In this document: positions 18,016 through 26,260 of the stretch, piece by piece
Numbering within the stretch: position 1 is the first letter of the stretch
How the letters are laid out: each line of letters starts with the position of its first letter
Assembly: GCF_029688735.1 (NCBI RefSeq)
Contig: NZ_JARULD010000001.1
Span: forward strand, 992,001 to 1,056,000
Source of the DNA: Qipengyuania flavescens
GTDB taxonomy: Bacteria; Pseudomonadota; Alphaproteobacteria; Sphingomonadales; Sphingomonadaceae
DNA: 64,000 nucleotides
Direction: 5' to 3'
Notes under the pieces: generated by a model
Seen by the model: the letters and a program-made list of their open reading frames with translations, nothing else
Told to the model about the DNA's origin: nothing
Database searches by the model: none
Program-made: the position numbers and the translations under genes

Positions 18016-18234
18016 ATGAGCCAGACATTCGAATTCTACGACGCACGGGCAAAAGAGGCCGCTGCGGAAGCCAAGGCCGCTACTCTCGACAATGTCCGGG
18101 AACGCAGCCTGCGGGCAGAACAGACCTGGCGCGGCCTCGCGACTCAAGCGCGCAAGGTAAAGACGGAACGCGAGAAGGCGCTTCAGGCCAGTGCAGAAAA
18201 GCGTGCTGCGGAAGAAGCGATCGCTTCGAGTTAA
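18016..18234 (+). CDS. Small alanine/lysine-rich helical protein
   Basis: 72 residues, almost entirely predicted helix and strongly charged (AKEAAAEAKAATLDNVRERS, KVKTEREKALQA). No signal or membrane segment. Its stop overlaps the engB stop region on the other strand. Related short proteins occur downstream of csp genes in sphingomonads as far as I recall; function unknown. Confidence 0.6.
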   Translation: MSQTFEFYDARAKEAAAEAKAATLDNVRERSLRAEQTWRGLATQARKVKTEREKALQASAEKRAAEEAIASS

Positions 18235-18875
18235 ACGCCCGCGTCGGCCAGCACCGCTGCTCTAAGCGCGCCGATGCCCATGCCCTTTTCCGCGCTGGTC
18301 ACGTGGATTTCCGGATAGGCGGCGACGTGCTTGCGCGCTTCCGCCTCGGTCGCGGCGACGACCTTTTCCAGGTCACTGGCCTTGATCTTGTCCGCCTTGG
18401 TCAGGACCACGCGATAGCCGACGGCTGCCTCGTCGAGCATCGTCATCATCTTCCGATCGACCTCTTTCGGCCCGTGGCGGCTATCGACCAGCACCAGCGT
18501 GCGGGCCAGCACTGCGCGGCCGCGCAGGTAGGTCTTCACGAGGTTCTTCCAGCGCTCGACCACTTTCACCGGCGCCTTGGCGAAGCCATAGCCCGGCATG
18601 TCGACGAGGCGAAACAGCGTCGGATCGCCGACCTCGAAGAAGTTCAGCTCTTGCGTGCGCCCCGGCGTGACGGATGCGCGCGCGATCGCCTTACGGCCGG
18701 TCAGCGCATTGAGAAGCGTGCTCTTGCCGACATTCGAGCGGCCGCAAAAGGCGATCTCCGGCACGTCCGGCTCGGGCAGGAACTTGAGCTGCGGCGCAGA
18801 CAGCAGGAATTCCACCCGGCCCGAGAACAGCTTGGTCGCGCGCCTTTCCAGCGTGGCGAGTTCGGCCTCGTCCAT
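18231..18875 (-). CDS. engB: Ribosome biogenesis GTP-binding protein EngB/YsxC
   Basis: 214 residues. GTPase motifs in order: G1 GRSNVGKS, G2 threonine in TPGRTQ, G3 DMPGYG, G4 TKAD, G5 SAEKG. The family acts in large-subunit assembly and is often essential. The ATG at 18875 overlaps the yidC stop by one base, so it is coupled to yidC; a longer frame upstream lies within yidC and is rejected. Confidence 0.95.
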   Translation of the reverse strand: MDEAELATLERRATKLFSGRVEFLLSAPQLKFLPEPDVPEIAFCGRSNVGKSTLLNALTGRKAIARASVTPGRTQELNFFEVGDPTLFRLVDMPGYGFAKAPVKVVERWKNLVKTYLRGRAVLARTLVLVDSRHGPKEVDRKMMTMLDEAAVGYRVVLTKADKIKASDLEKVVAATEAEARKHVAAYPEIHVTSAEKGMGIGALRAAVLADAGV

Positions 18876-20647
18876 CAGGTCGCCTTGGCCGCCTCGGCCG
18901 CCTTCTTCTTTTTCTCTTCCTCGATCATCGCGCGCATCTGCGGATGCTTGGAATAGAGATATTTCTGCTGTGCCAGCGTCAGCACGTTGGAGGTGACCCA
19001 GTAGAGCAGCAGGCCCGCCGCGAACGGGGCCATCACGAACATCAGGATCCACGGCATGATGTCGAAGATCTTCTGCTGCATCGGATCCATCGCACTGGGG
19101 TTGAGCTTGAAGGTCAGCCACATGGTGAAGCCCAGCAGCACAGCGAGCACGCCGAGGCCGAAGATGATCATCAGCCAGCCGGGCACATCGATGCCGACAT
19201 AGGCCAGCGCATTGGCGAGGTTGGCCGGATCGGGCGCGGAGAGATCGTCGATCCAGGCGAATTTCTCGTGCCGCATCTCGACCGCCAGGATCAGCACCTT
19301 GTAGAGCGCAAAGAACACCGGGATCTGGAGCAGCATCGGCAGGCAGCCGGCGAGCGGGTTGACCTTCTCGCGCTTGTAGAGCTCCATGATCTCCTGCTGC
19401 TGCTTGGGTTTGTCGTCCTTATATTTCTCCTGCAGCTCCTTCATTTTGGGCTGGATGGCCTTCATCGCGGCCATGCTGGCAAAGCCCTTCTGCGCGATGG
19501 GGAACATCAAGCCGCGCACGATGACGGTCAGGATGATGATGGCGACGCCGAAATTGCCGACCGCGTCGAATAGCGTGCGCAGCAGCCACAGGATCGGCTT
19601 TTCGAACCAGCGGAACCAGCCCCAGTCGATCGCGAAACCGAACTTCTCGATTCCGGCATCCTGGTACTGGTCGAGCACCACGCTTTCCTTCGCACCGGCA
19701 TAGAGACGCGAGGTCGTGGTGTACTTGCGGCCGGCCGGAACGGTCACCGGTTCGTAGATCACATCGGTGCGATAGGTTTCGTTGCCGAGCGAGCGATAGC
19801 TGGTCGCCGGCGCGCTGCCATCCTGCGGGACTAGAGCGGCAATCCAGTAGATATCGGCGAAGCCTGCCCATCTGGTGCGGCCCTGCGGGCGCACGACGCC
19901 TGCCTCGTCCACGTCCTCGTAATCGACATCGTAATCGGCTGTGTCGCCGAACACACCCATCGGGCCCGAATGCGCGTTGAAGATGTCCTGGCTGGCGGTG
20001 CGGCTGGTGCGATTGACGAGGCCGAAGGGCTCGACGACCACCTGGTTGCCGGAGGTATTGCTGACCGCCTGCTCGGCCGTGATCATGTAATTGTCGTCAA
20101 TGGCGTAGGTGATTTCGAAGATCAGGCCCTGACCATTGTTCCAGCTCAGTGTGACCGGTGTCTCGGGCGTCAGGCGCTCGCCATCCGCCTCCCATAATGT
20201 CTGCACTCCGGGCACGCGAATGTTCGAGCCGACCCAGCCGAACTGCGCGAAATACTGCGCGGGGGTTCCGTTGGGCGAGAACAGGCGAACGGGGCCGCTG
20301 TCTTCATCCGTCGTCTCGGTGTGATCCTTGAGGACGATATCGTCGATCAGACCGCCGCGCAGGTTGATCGAACCAGCCACGCGCGGCGCGTCGATCGGCA
20401 GGCGGTCGGGCGAGGCAAGAGCCTGCGCAACATCGACCTCCTCCTGCGCCTGCAATGCGGGATCGACCAGTCCGCCAGTGCGCGAGTGCTGCGTGGCCTC
20501 GGCAGCACGCGAGGCCGGCGTATCGGCCACCTCTTCCACCAGCGCCTCTTCGGGCTGCGGGTAGAAATATTGCATCGCATAATCCCACCCGATCAGCAGC
20601 AGGAAGGAGAGAGCGATCGCCAGGATCAGATTGCGCTGGTTTTCCAA
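18875..20647 (-). CDS. yidC: Membrane protein insertase YidC
   Basis: 590 residues. The N-terminal signal-anchor (LILAIALSFLLLIGWDYAM) is followed by a large periplasmic domain (about 60-340) and the conserved insertase core with five membrane segments (GVAIIILTVIVRGLMFPIAQ, NPLAGCLPMLLQIPVFFALY). YidC inserts and folds inner-membrane proteins alone or with Sec. It lies between yidD and engB in the standard rpmH-rnpA-yidD-yidC order. Confidence 0.97.
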   Translation of the reverse strand: MENQRNLILAIALSFLLLIGWDYAMQYFYPQPEEALVEEVADTPASRAAEATQHSRTGGLVDPALQAQEEVDVAQALASPDRLPIDAPRVAGSINLRGGLIDDIVLKDHTETTDEDSGPVRLFSPNGTPAQYFAQFGWVGSNIRVPGVQTLWEADGERLTPETPVTLSWNNGQGLIFEITYAIDDNYMITAEQAVSNTSGNQVVVEPFGLVNRTSRTASQDIFNAHSGPMGVFGDTADYDVDYEDVDEAGVVRPQGRTRWAGFADIYWIAALVPQDGSAPATSYRSLGNETYRTDVIYEPVTVPAGRKYTTTSRLYAGAKESVVLDQYQDAGIEKFGFAIDWGWFRWFEKPILWLLRTLFDAVGNFGVAIIILTVIVRGLMFPIAQKGFASMAAMKAIQPKMKELQEKYKDDKPKQQQEIMELYKREKVNPLAGCLPMLLQIPVFFALYKVLILAVEMRHEKFAWIDDLSAPDPANLANALAYVGIDVPGWLMIIFGLGVLAVLLGFTMWLTFKLNPSAMDPMQQKIFDIMPWILMFVMAPFAAGLLLYWVTSNVLTLAQQKYLYSKHPQMRAMIEEEKKKKAAEAAKAT

Positions 20648-20716
20648 GGTCGGTCCCGTCGTAGTCAGTCGTGTTCGGTATGTGGGGAGGTGTGTTATAT
20701 AGCCAAGACAGCGGCG

Positions 20717-20926
20717 CTAAGGCACCGGGTCGTAGCCATGCCCGCCCCATGGGTGGCAGCGCATTATACGCTTAAGCGCCAGCCATCCACCCTTGATCGC
20801 ACCGTATTTGCCCAGCGCCTGCACGGCATATTCGCTGCACGAAGGGGCATAGCGGCAGGTCGGCGGCAGGATCCGGCTCGGCCCCCATTGCCACAGCCGC
20901 GCGATGAAGATGAAGATGTGCTTCAC
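20717..20926 (-). CDS. yidD: Membrane protein insertion efficiency factor YidD
   Basis: 69 residues with the family signature: an amphipathic start, then [19 protein letters not shown] and [17 protein letters not shown]. Start is GTG at 20924-20926, overlapping the rnpA stop (GTGA), which fits translational coupling. YidD helps YidC-dependent insertion. Confidence 0.93.
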   Translation of the reverse strand: MKHIFIFIARLWQWGPSRILPPTCRYAPSCSEYAVQALGKYGAIKGGWLALKRIMRCHPWGGHGYDPVP

Positions 20927-21306
20927 GACCGGCGGCTCCGGCGCTTGCGTGGGCCGCGCCCGGGATCGCCCTTGCCCTCGGCGGCCCGAGTGAGCGCCGC
21001 GCCAAGTTCCTCGCGCAGCTGCGCAAAATCGCGCTCGACCCCGCCTTCGCGGCCGATCAGGACGTGGTCGTGATCGGGCAGGCCGCTCTCCGGAAGTGCA
21101 ACCCAAAGAAGCTCGCGAAAGCGCCGCTTCATGCGATTACGCACCACCGCATTGCCGATCTTCTTCGTAACCGTGATGCCATAGCGCTTCCCCTGCCCGT
21201 TGTTCGGCCGGGCCAGCAGAACGAAGCCCGGGCGCGCCACGCGCAGCCCGCGATTCGCCGCCAGAAAATCGCTACGCTTGCGGATGACGGAAAGGCTCGG
21301 GTGCAT
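20923..21306 (-). CDS. rnpA: Ribonuclease P protein component
   Basis: 127 residues. The basic protein subunit that helps RNase P RNA process tRNA 5' ends. The RNR motif region is present ([13 protein letters not shown]) and the family start [17 protein letters not shown] basic C-terminal tail ([10 protein letters not shown]) is longer than in some homologues. Confidence 0.95.
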   Translation of the reverse strand: MHPSLSVIRKRSDFLAANRGLRVARPGFVLLARPNNGQGKRYGITVTKKIGNAVVRNRMKRRFRELLWVALPESGLPDHDHVLIGREGGVERDFAQLREELGAALTRAAEGKGDPGRGPRKRRSRRS

Positions 21307-21321
21307 GGATGCCAGATACGC

Positions 21322-21346
21322 AAAACGGGCCCCCGATGGGAGCCCG
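21322..21346 (-). terminator. Intrinsic terminator/attenuator between rpmH and rnpA
   Basis: On the minus strand CGGGCTCCC pairs with GGGGGCCCG around a 3-nt loop (21326-21346) and is followed by TTTT (21322-21325). It sits in the 87-nt gap between rpmH and rnpA, genes that are usually co-transcribed, so it probably lets only part of the transcription pass and keeps L34 mRNA in excess over RnpA. Confidence 0.6.
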
Positions 21347-21393
21347 CTTGCAACTGCCGGATGATCGCCGCGCGCCAGGCGCAGCGGATCACA

Positions 21394-21528
21394 TCACGCG
21401 CAGAGGTTCTTGCGGCCGCGGGCGCGGCGGGCGCGGAGGACCTTGCGGCCGCCCGGAGTCGCCTTGCGTGCGAAGAAACCGTGGCGACGCTGGCGCACGA
21501 GGTTCGAGGGCTGGAAAGTCCGCTTCAT
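21394..21528 (-). CDS. rpmH: 50S ribosomal protein L34
   Basis: 44 residues, too short to show in a length-filtered search but unmistakable: [18 protein letters not shown] at the start, [20 protein letters not shown] in the middle, ending KNLCA. ATG at 21526-21528, stop TGA at 21394-21396 on the complement. It heads the rnpA-yidD-yidC-engB block. Confidence 0.97.
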   Translation of the reverse strand: MKRTFQPSNLVRQRRHGFFARKATPGGRKVLRARRARGRKNLCA

Positions 21529-21580
21529 CGGATAAGTCCTTAAGTCTTACAGTGTCCGGCGGCGCCATCCGGCTGCCACC

Positions 21581-21610
21581 AATAAAAAGGGCCACCCGGG
21601 CGGGGTGACC
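21581..21610 (-). terminator. Terminator after the periplasmic ClpP-like gene
   Basis: On the minus strand GGTCACCC (21603-21610) pairs with GGGTGGCC (21590-21597) with one G-T pair, followed by CTTTTTATT (21581-21589). A good intrinsic terminator 40 nt after the stop of the 21650-22591 gene, isolating it from rpmH. Confidence 0.75.
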
Positions 21611-21649
21611 GCTTGAATGGCGCGCGCATACCCACACGGGCGCTGCGCG

Positions 21650-22591
21650 TCAAGAAAAAGTCATGGCCGCATAGGCGAGTTTCGGCGCCGGTTCTGCTAC
21701 CTCGCGAGCAGGCGCGACAGGCTTGGGCTCGCGCCTTTCGCTCGCTTGGCGCAGGCCCGGAGCGGTCAGGCGACGCATGTCGCGCGCGCCGAGCCAGCGG
21801 GCCGAGCGGTGCGGGACCGAATTGGTAAAGTCGTAGAACGCGCGCGCCTGCCCTTCGCTCATGCCCATCTCGCGATAATAGGCAAGATACTTGCGGTTCT
21901 CCGGCGCATCGGCAGCGAAATCGGAAGCCTCGCGGCCGTAATCGTCCATCCAGCTGTGCACGGCGAATTCGGCACCGTCGGAAATGTCGCGCTCGACACC
22001 GGCGAGAAACAACTCGACCGCGCCCGACCGGACCGAGCCATTGGTCGGCACATGCGTCACCAGTCGGGCGGCACGGATCATCCGGCCGAGCTTCATATTG
22101 GCGATATCGTCCTGCGTGCCGGGGCATTCGACCATGTCGATCTGCGCGAGGCCGGGGAAGTCGCGCAGCATGGCCGCAAAGGCAGCCGGCGTTGCGCGGT
22201 CGGTTTCGCCGAGCAGGGCGACACGGCGCTCGTCGAGCACGAGGAACGGGCCGAAACGGGCAATTCCCCGGCGATAGTCGCGGCGGCTGCGGTCGATCGC
22301 GTGCGGAGCCTGCCAGCGCGGCGCATCCGACACGGAGAGCTCTGCCTGCGGGCGGATACCGACGAAGTCTGCACCGCGGCGCGGCGGCAGCGGTGCGGGA
22401 AGCGCGACGGCCTCGGGCAGCACCTTTTGCCCCTCGCGCGGATCGTAGAACGGCGCAGCCTCGATCGGCTGCACCACCGGCGTCGATGCGAACACGACCG
22501 GCATTGCCACCAGACCCAGCGACTGCGCCGCTGCGGGACCGGACAGGGCCAGTCCGACAAGCGAGAGCAGCGAGGCGAGGATGCGAAGCAT
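21650..22591 (-). CDS. Secreted ClpP/crotonase-like fold protein (COG3904-like)
   Basis: 313 residues with a signal peptide (LASLLSLVGLALSGPAAAQS). The middle (about 165-225) resembles periplasmic ClpP-like proteins: IDMVECPGTQDD, LGRMIRAARLVTHVPT, a serine in VRSGAVELFLAGVER where such proteins carry the nucleophile, and a histidine in AEFAVHSW at the expected place. The sequence is divergent and may not be an active protease. The start at 22591 gives a proper signal peptide; a longer frame to 22630 exists. Confidence 0.6.
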   Translation of the reverse strand: MLRILASLLSLVGLALSGPAAAQSLGLVAMPVVFASTPVVQPIEAAPFYDPREGQKVLPEAVALPAPLPPRRGADFVGIRPQAELSVSDAPRWQAPHAIDRSRRDYRRGIARFGPFLVLDERRVALLGETDRATPAAFAAMLRDFPGLAQIDMVECPGTQDDIANMKLGRMIRAARLVTHVPTNGSVRSGAVELFLAGVERDISDGAEFAVHSWMDDYGREASDFAADAPENRKYLAYYREMGMSEGQARAFYDFTNSVPHRSARWLGARDMRRLTAPGLRQASERREPKPVAPAREVAEPAPKLAYAAMTFS

Positions 22592-22635
22592 ATCGCCGCT
22601 GTGCGCGCGCCGATGTTGCCGAACTGCCAAAGTGA

Positions 22636-23397
22636 TTGGTGAAGACCGTCTTTATGCTTTTCGTTCTCCACCACGATGGACCGGGTTTCCCCTCGACAAA
22701 TCAATCCGTTCTGGCCATCCCCGCCGGGTACGTCACGCGGTGGGGATTAACGCTGGTAGCTCTGGTTCGGACGGTCGCCTATCTGGGGCTGGAAGCGCGC
22801 GCGGTCGAAGTGCAGTGCTCGGTCGCGCCTGGCCTGCCCAAATTCAACATCGTCGGCCTGGCGGACAAGGCGGTGGGCGAGAGCAAGGAGCGGGTGCGCG
22901 CCGCGCTATCCAGCATGGGCCTCGCCCTGCCGCCCAAGCGCATCACCATCAATCTTTCGCCCGCCGACCTGCCGAAGGAAGGCTCTCATTACGATTTGCC
23001 GATCGCGCTGGCGCTGCTCGCGGCAATGGGTGTGACCGATGCCGAGCAGCTGACCGAATGGATTGCTGTGGGCGAGCTCGCGCTCGATGCGCGGATTGTG
23101 CCCTCGCCCGGCGTGTTGCTGGCGGCCATCCATGCGAGCGAGGCGGAGTGCGGGCTGATTTGCCCGAAAGCGCAGGGGGCGGAAGCCCGCTGGGCGAGCG
23201 GGGTGCCGATCTGCGCCGCGCCCGATCTTGCAAGCCTGCTCAACCATCTGAAGGGCACGCAACAACTGCCCCCGCCGGAACGCGGCGAGGTGGAGGAGCC
23301 GGCGCGCGGGCCGGACCTCAAGCAGGTCAAGGGCCAGGAAACCGCCAAGCGCGCGCTGGAGATCGCCGCGGCTGGCGGGCACAACCTCCTCAGATAA
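22636..23397 (+). pseudogene. comM: comM (YifB, Mg-chelatase-like AAA+ helicase), truncated by island insertion
   Basis: The N-terminal domain of ComM/YifB is intact: VRTVAYLGLEARAVEVQC, KFNIVGLADKAVGESKERVR, INLSPADLPKEGSHYDLPIA. The frame then reads DLKQVKGQETAKRALEIAAA and GGHNLL, the sequence just before the AAA+ Walker A, and ends in Arg-stop at 23395-23397 instead of continuing into the ATPase. ComM is a branch-migration helicase used in natural transformation. The start is uncertain (TTG 22636, GTG 22639 or ATG 22654; homology begins near 22757). The 3' part is not in the window. Interrupted comM is a known island target, e.g. AbaR islands of Acinetobacter. Confidence 0.9.
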
Positions 23398-23442
23398 GAT
23401 AGCCCTACACTTCAATCGACGATTTCGATAAGTCAGAGGCAC
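23380..23442 (+). other. Left island junction in comM (probable attL of the serine recombinase)
   Basis: Host reading frame is recognisable up to CACAACCTCCTCA (ending about 23391); from GATAAGAT on, it no longer matches comM. The recombinase gene begins at 23443, so the junction lies in the 46-nt gap directly upstream of it, the usual place for a large serine integrase attachment site. An imperfect dyad (ATCGACGATTTCGAT, 23416-23430) lies between. The 2-nt crossover cannot be fixed without the right end. Confidence 0.6.
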
Positions 23443-25059
23443 ATGGACTGCGTCATCTACATCCGCTGGTCGAGTTCTGAGCAGGGTAAGGGTTCGACTC
23501 TCGAGCGTCAGAGAGAGGATTGTCGGCGCCATGCGCTTGAACAGGGCTGGACTGTCCTCGAAGAACTTGTCGACGACGGGATCAGCGCCTTCAAGGGAGA
23601 GCACGCATCGACTGGTTCCCTAGGTGGATTTGTGCAAGACGTCGAGGCCGGACGCTACCCCGATGGGGTGGTGCTGTTGGTCGAAAAGCTCGATCGCCTA
23701 TCCCGCCAGGAGCCCGGTCGGGTCTTCATGTGGATGATGAACCTGACGGAGGCGGGCGTGATACTCGCGACTGTCGATGGAGCCCGGCGATACAGCAAGG
23801 GCAACTTCGATATGGCTTCCATCATCGAAGTCGTCGTGAAGGCGCAGCTCAGCCACGAGGAAAGCGAGAAGAAGAGCCAGCGGCTCTCTGCGGCGTGGGC
23901 TTCCAAGCGTCGTCGCCTGAATGCGGGCGAAAAGTTCGTCATGACCCGCCGAGCACCTGCTTGGCTCGATGTCGTGGGTTCGCCCCCGGTGTTTATCCCG
24001 ATACCGGAACGGGCCGCCATAGTCCGACGCATCTTCGAGGAGACGGCCGCCGGCTTCGGAAAGCAGCATATCGCCAAGAATCTGAACCTGGACGGCGTTC
24101 CGACCTTCGGCCGATCGGGTGCATGGCATGCCAGCTACGTGCAGAAGATCCTCCGCAATCCCGCAGTCGTCGGTGAGTTGCATCTCGCCCGCAAGGCGCG
24201 GGGCTCTAAGCGACAGGTTACCGGCGATGTCGTCCTCGGCTATTATCCGAGCGTCGTAGATGCCGACCTGCACAAGCGAGCCAGCGCCGCGATGCGCGAA
24301 CGAACTCGCCGCTACACAGGGCGCGGCCGCAGGTTGGTGAACGTCTTCTCCGGCCTTGCTCGATGCGGGACATGCGGGTGCAAGATGACCTTCCGTGGCA
24401 AGGGAAGAAAGCAGCGTGCCGACGGCTCGTGGGTCAACGAGGACTACCTCGTATGCGACGGTTATCAGCGCGGCATGGGATGCTCCAACGGCTTCCACTT
24501 CAATTATGCGATCTGGGAAGAGGGGATCCTCGCTCCAATAATCCACGAGGCTCTTCAAGATCACGATTCGGCTCCACAATCCGAAGTCCGCGAAATCGAA
24601 ATCGAAGTCGCTCGACTTGAACGGCTCTGGGATGTCGCGAAGACGCGAGCAGATTCAGCTCTGCGGCTAGCGGTGGAGACTAACAGGAGCGAAGCGAAGA
24701 CCCTCTGGACCGAACTTGCCACGATCGCCGACAAGGCCGGCGATGAGCTCGACGATGCTCGGGAACGCCTGCTCGAACTGGTGCACGCCCCCAGCGCCGA
24801 AGAACATCAGAGGCGCGTGGGTGAACTATGGTCCTCGCTAAATCACGAGGACGAGAAGACAAGGTTCGAGGCCAGGTCGAAGGTCATGGCAGCGACCCAC
24901 GCACTCATCGATCGGCTCACGTTCCACGGCCCCGATCCGCTGGGCGTGGAGATGGAAGTGGCGGGCGAGCGGGTGATCAGCATTCACTACGACGAAGTGA
25001 ACCGCAGTACCGAATGGTCGATGTGTGATATCGACGACGAACGGACCTCTCACGCCTGA
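23443..25059 (+). CDS. Large serine recombinase (site-specific integrase)
   Basis: 538 residues. Resolvase-type catalytic domain with YIRWSSSEQ (nucleophile S10, R8) and EKLDRLSR (about 81-88). The Recombinase domain follows (ERAAIVRRIFEETAAG, about 189-260), then a zinc-ribbon with C308, C311, C338 and C347, and a coiled-coil-rich C-terminus (about 380-470). Such enzymes integrate phages and islands at attB with no host DNA ends left free and excise with a directionality factor. Its position next to broken comM makes it the likely integrase of this island. No excision factor is recognised nearby. Confidence 0.93.
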   Translation: MDCVIYIRWSSSEQGKGSTLERQREDCRRHALEQGWTVLEELVDDGISAFKGEHASTGSLGGFVQDVEAGRYPDGVVLLVEKLDRLSRQEPGRVFMWMMNLTEAGVILATVDGARRYSKGNFDMASIIEVVVKAQLSHEESEKKSQRLSAAWASKRRRLNAGEKFVMTRRAPAWLDVVGSPPVFIPIPERAAIVRRIFEETAAGFGKQHIAKNLNLDGVPTFGRSGAWHASYVQKILRNPAVVGELHLARKARGSKRQVTGDVVLGYYPSVVDADLHKRASAAMRERTRRYTGRGRRLVNVFSGLARCGTCGCKMTFRGKGRKQRADGSWVNEDYLVCDGYQRGMGCSNGFHFNYAIWEEGILAPIIHEALQDHDSAPQSEVREIEIEVARLERLWDVAKTRADSALRLAVETNRSEAKTLWTELATIADKAGDELDDARERLLELVHAPSAEEHQRRVGELWSSLNHEDEKTRFEARSKVMAATHALIDRLTFHGPDPLGVEMEVAGERVISIHYDEVNRSTEWSMCDIDDERTSHA

Positions 25060-25066
25060 GCAGGCT

Positions 25067-26260
25067 CTATCGGGGACGTTGAAGAAACCGCCGGAGCTCC
25101 TCGACGCGCTCATCCAGCCAAGCGAATATCGCCACCGCACGCGCAGCGGGGTCCCCGTGGAAGCTGTCATAGTCACGGAAGACGAAGAAGTCGCTCACGG
25201 GTCTGTGCCATTCAGATCCCGGAAGTCCACCCGCCCGGAACATCTCGATGTCCTCGTGCGCCAGTTGCAGGAAGACCTTGGGCGCGGACGATATCGGTTG
25301 CTTTCCGGGCTCCGCCAGAGCTTCGTCGATCGTGTCCCGATAAAGCTGGTTGGGACTGTCCGGGAACCAGAGACCCGTGTTGAGAAAGCAATTCTCGGGC
25401 CACCCTTCATCCAGATGGACCCAACGGTAGGTGTTGAACCGGCCGAATTCGACATCCGCCTCGGCCCAGACGGTGTTCCCGTTCCATCGTCCGATATCCT
25501 GGATCCGGACAAACATGTCATCGACGAGCTTCTTCAGTCGATCCGTCGAGCCGATCTGGAGACCCAGCAGCGCCACGTCCTGACTTGCGGGATATTCATC
25601 GGACATTCCATGTTCCTCCAGAAATTCTGCGAAAGCGTTGATCAGGGCTCGCGGATGTGAGTCCGGCGCGAGGTCCGTTGTGGCTTCGATGAAGATGCGT
25701 GACAGTGAACCCCACGTCGCGACATGTCGATCGAGCCCTGAGAAGCCCGGCTGGGCCGGGCGGGGCGATGTGTAACCCGGCGGCACGGGCGTGAAGTGGG
25801 TCACAAATACCAAGGCTTTGGACAAACCACTCATCTCGTGCTCTTGCGCTTGCAGCCAGACACCGTACCGTTCCATCTGCGAGGCATAGCGCGGGTCTGT
25901 CGAGCGATCGTGATCGACGTGATGAACGACCTTGTTCTCGAAGACGAGCCATGGACTTCCGTCGATGCTTATCATCATGTCGGGACGCTGCACTCCGACC
26001 TTCCGGGCATCCGCTTCCGGCCCGTCGATCGCGTCAGCGATCTCCTTTGCGATAACGAACTGCGTCGCGACATGCGGTACGGCTCCTGCCTCGAGAAGTC
26101 CTGAACAGTCCTGTCCGGTGATGGCCTCCAGGACTGCCGCGAACCTATCGTTCGGCAACGTGCGCAGCACCGCCGCAACGCATTCGGTCAGCCAGTCCTC
26201 CATGGCTTCCCGCTTCTCACGGCTCCGGTACTTGAAGAGATCGACGAGCAGGCTGCTCAT
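25067..26260 (-). CDS. PD-(D/E)XK nuclease family protein
   Basis: 397 residues. The N-terminal third has the nuclease core: a helix REAMEDWLTECVAAVL, then RPDMMISIDG with D94 and WLVFENKV with E108 and K110 (the D...ExK motif). This resembles the PD-(D/E)XK family often found in defence loci. The C-terminal half has no recognised domain. ATG at 26260 overlaps the stop of the upstream HNH gene (ATGA), so the two act as a pair. Convergent with the recombinase (7-nt gap). Probably a restriction or defence effector; target unknown. Confidence 0.75.
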   Translation of the reverse strand: MSSLLVDLFKYRSREKREAMEDWLTECVAAVLRTLPNDRFAAVLEAITGQDCSGLLEAGAVPHVATQFVIAKEIADAIDGPEADARKVGVQRPDMMISIDGSPWLVFENKVVHHVDHDRSTDPRYASQMERYGVWLQAQEHEMSGLSKALVFVTHFTPVPPGYTSPRPAQPGFSGLDRHVATWGSLSRIFIEATTDLAPDSHPRALINAFAEFLEEHGMSDEYPASQDVALLGLQIGSTDRLKKLVDDMFVRIQDIGRWNGNTVWAEADVEFGRFNTYRWVHLDEGWPENCFLNTGLWFPDSPNQLYRDTIDEALAEPGKQPISSAPKVFLQLAHEDIEMFRAGGLPGSEWHRPVSDFFVFRDYDSFHGDPAARAVAIFAWLDERVEELRRFLQRPR

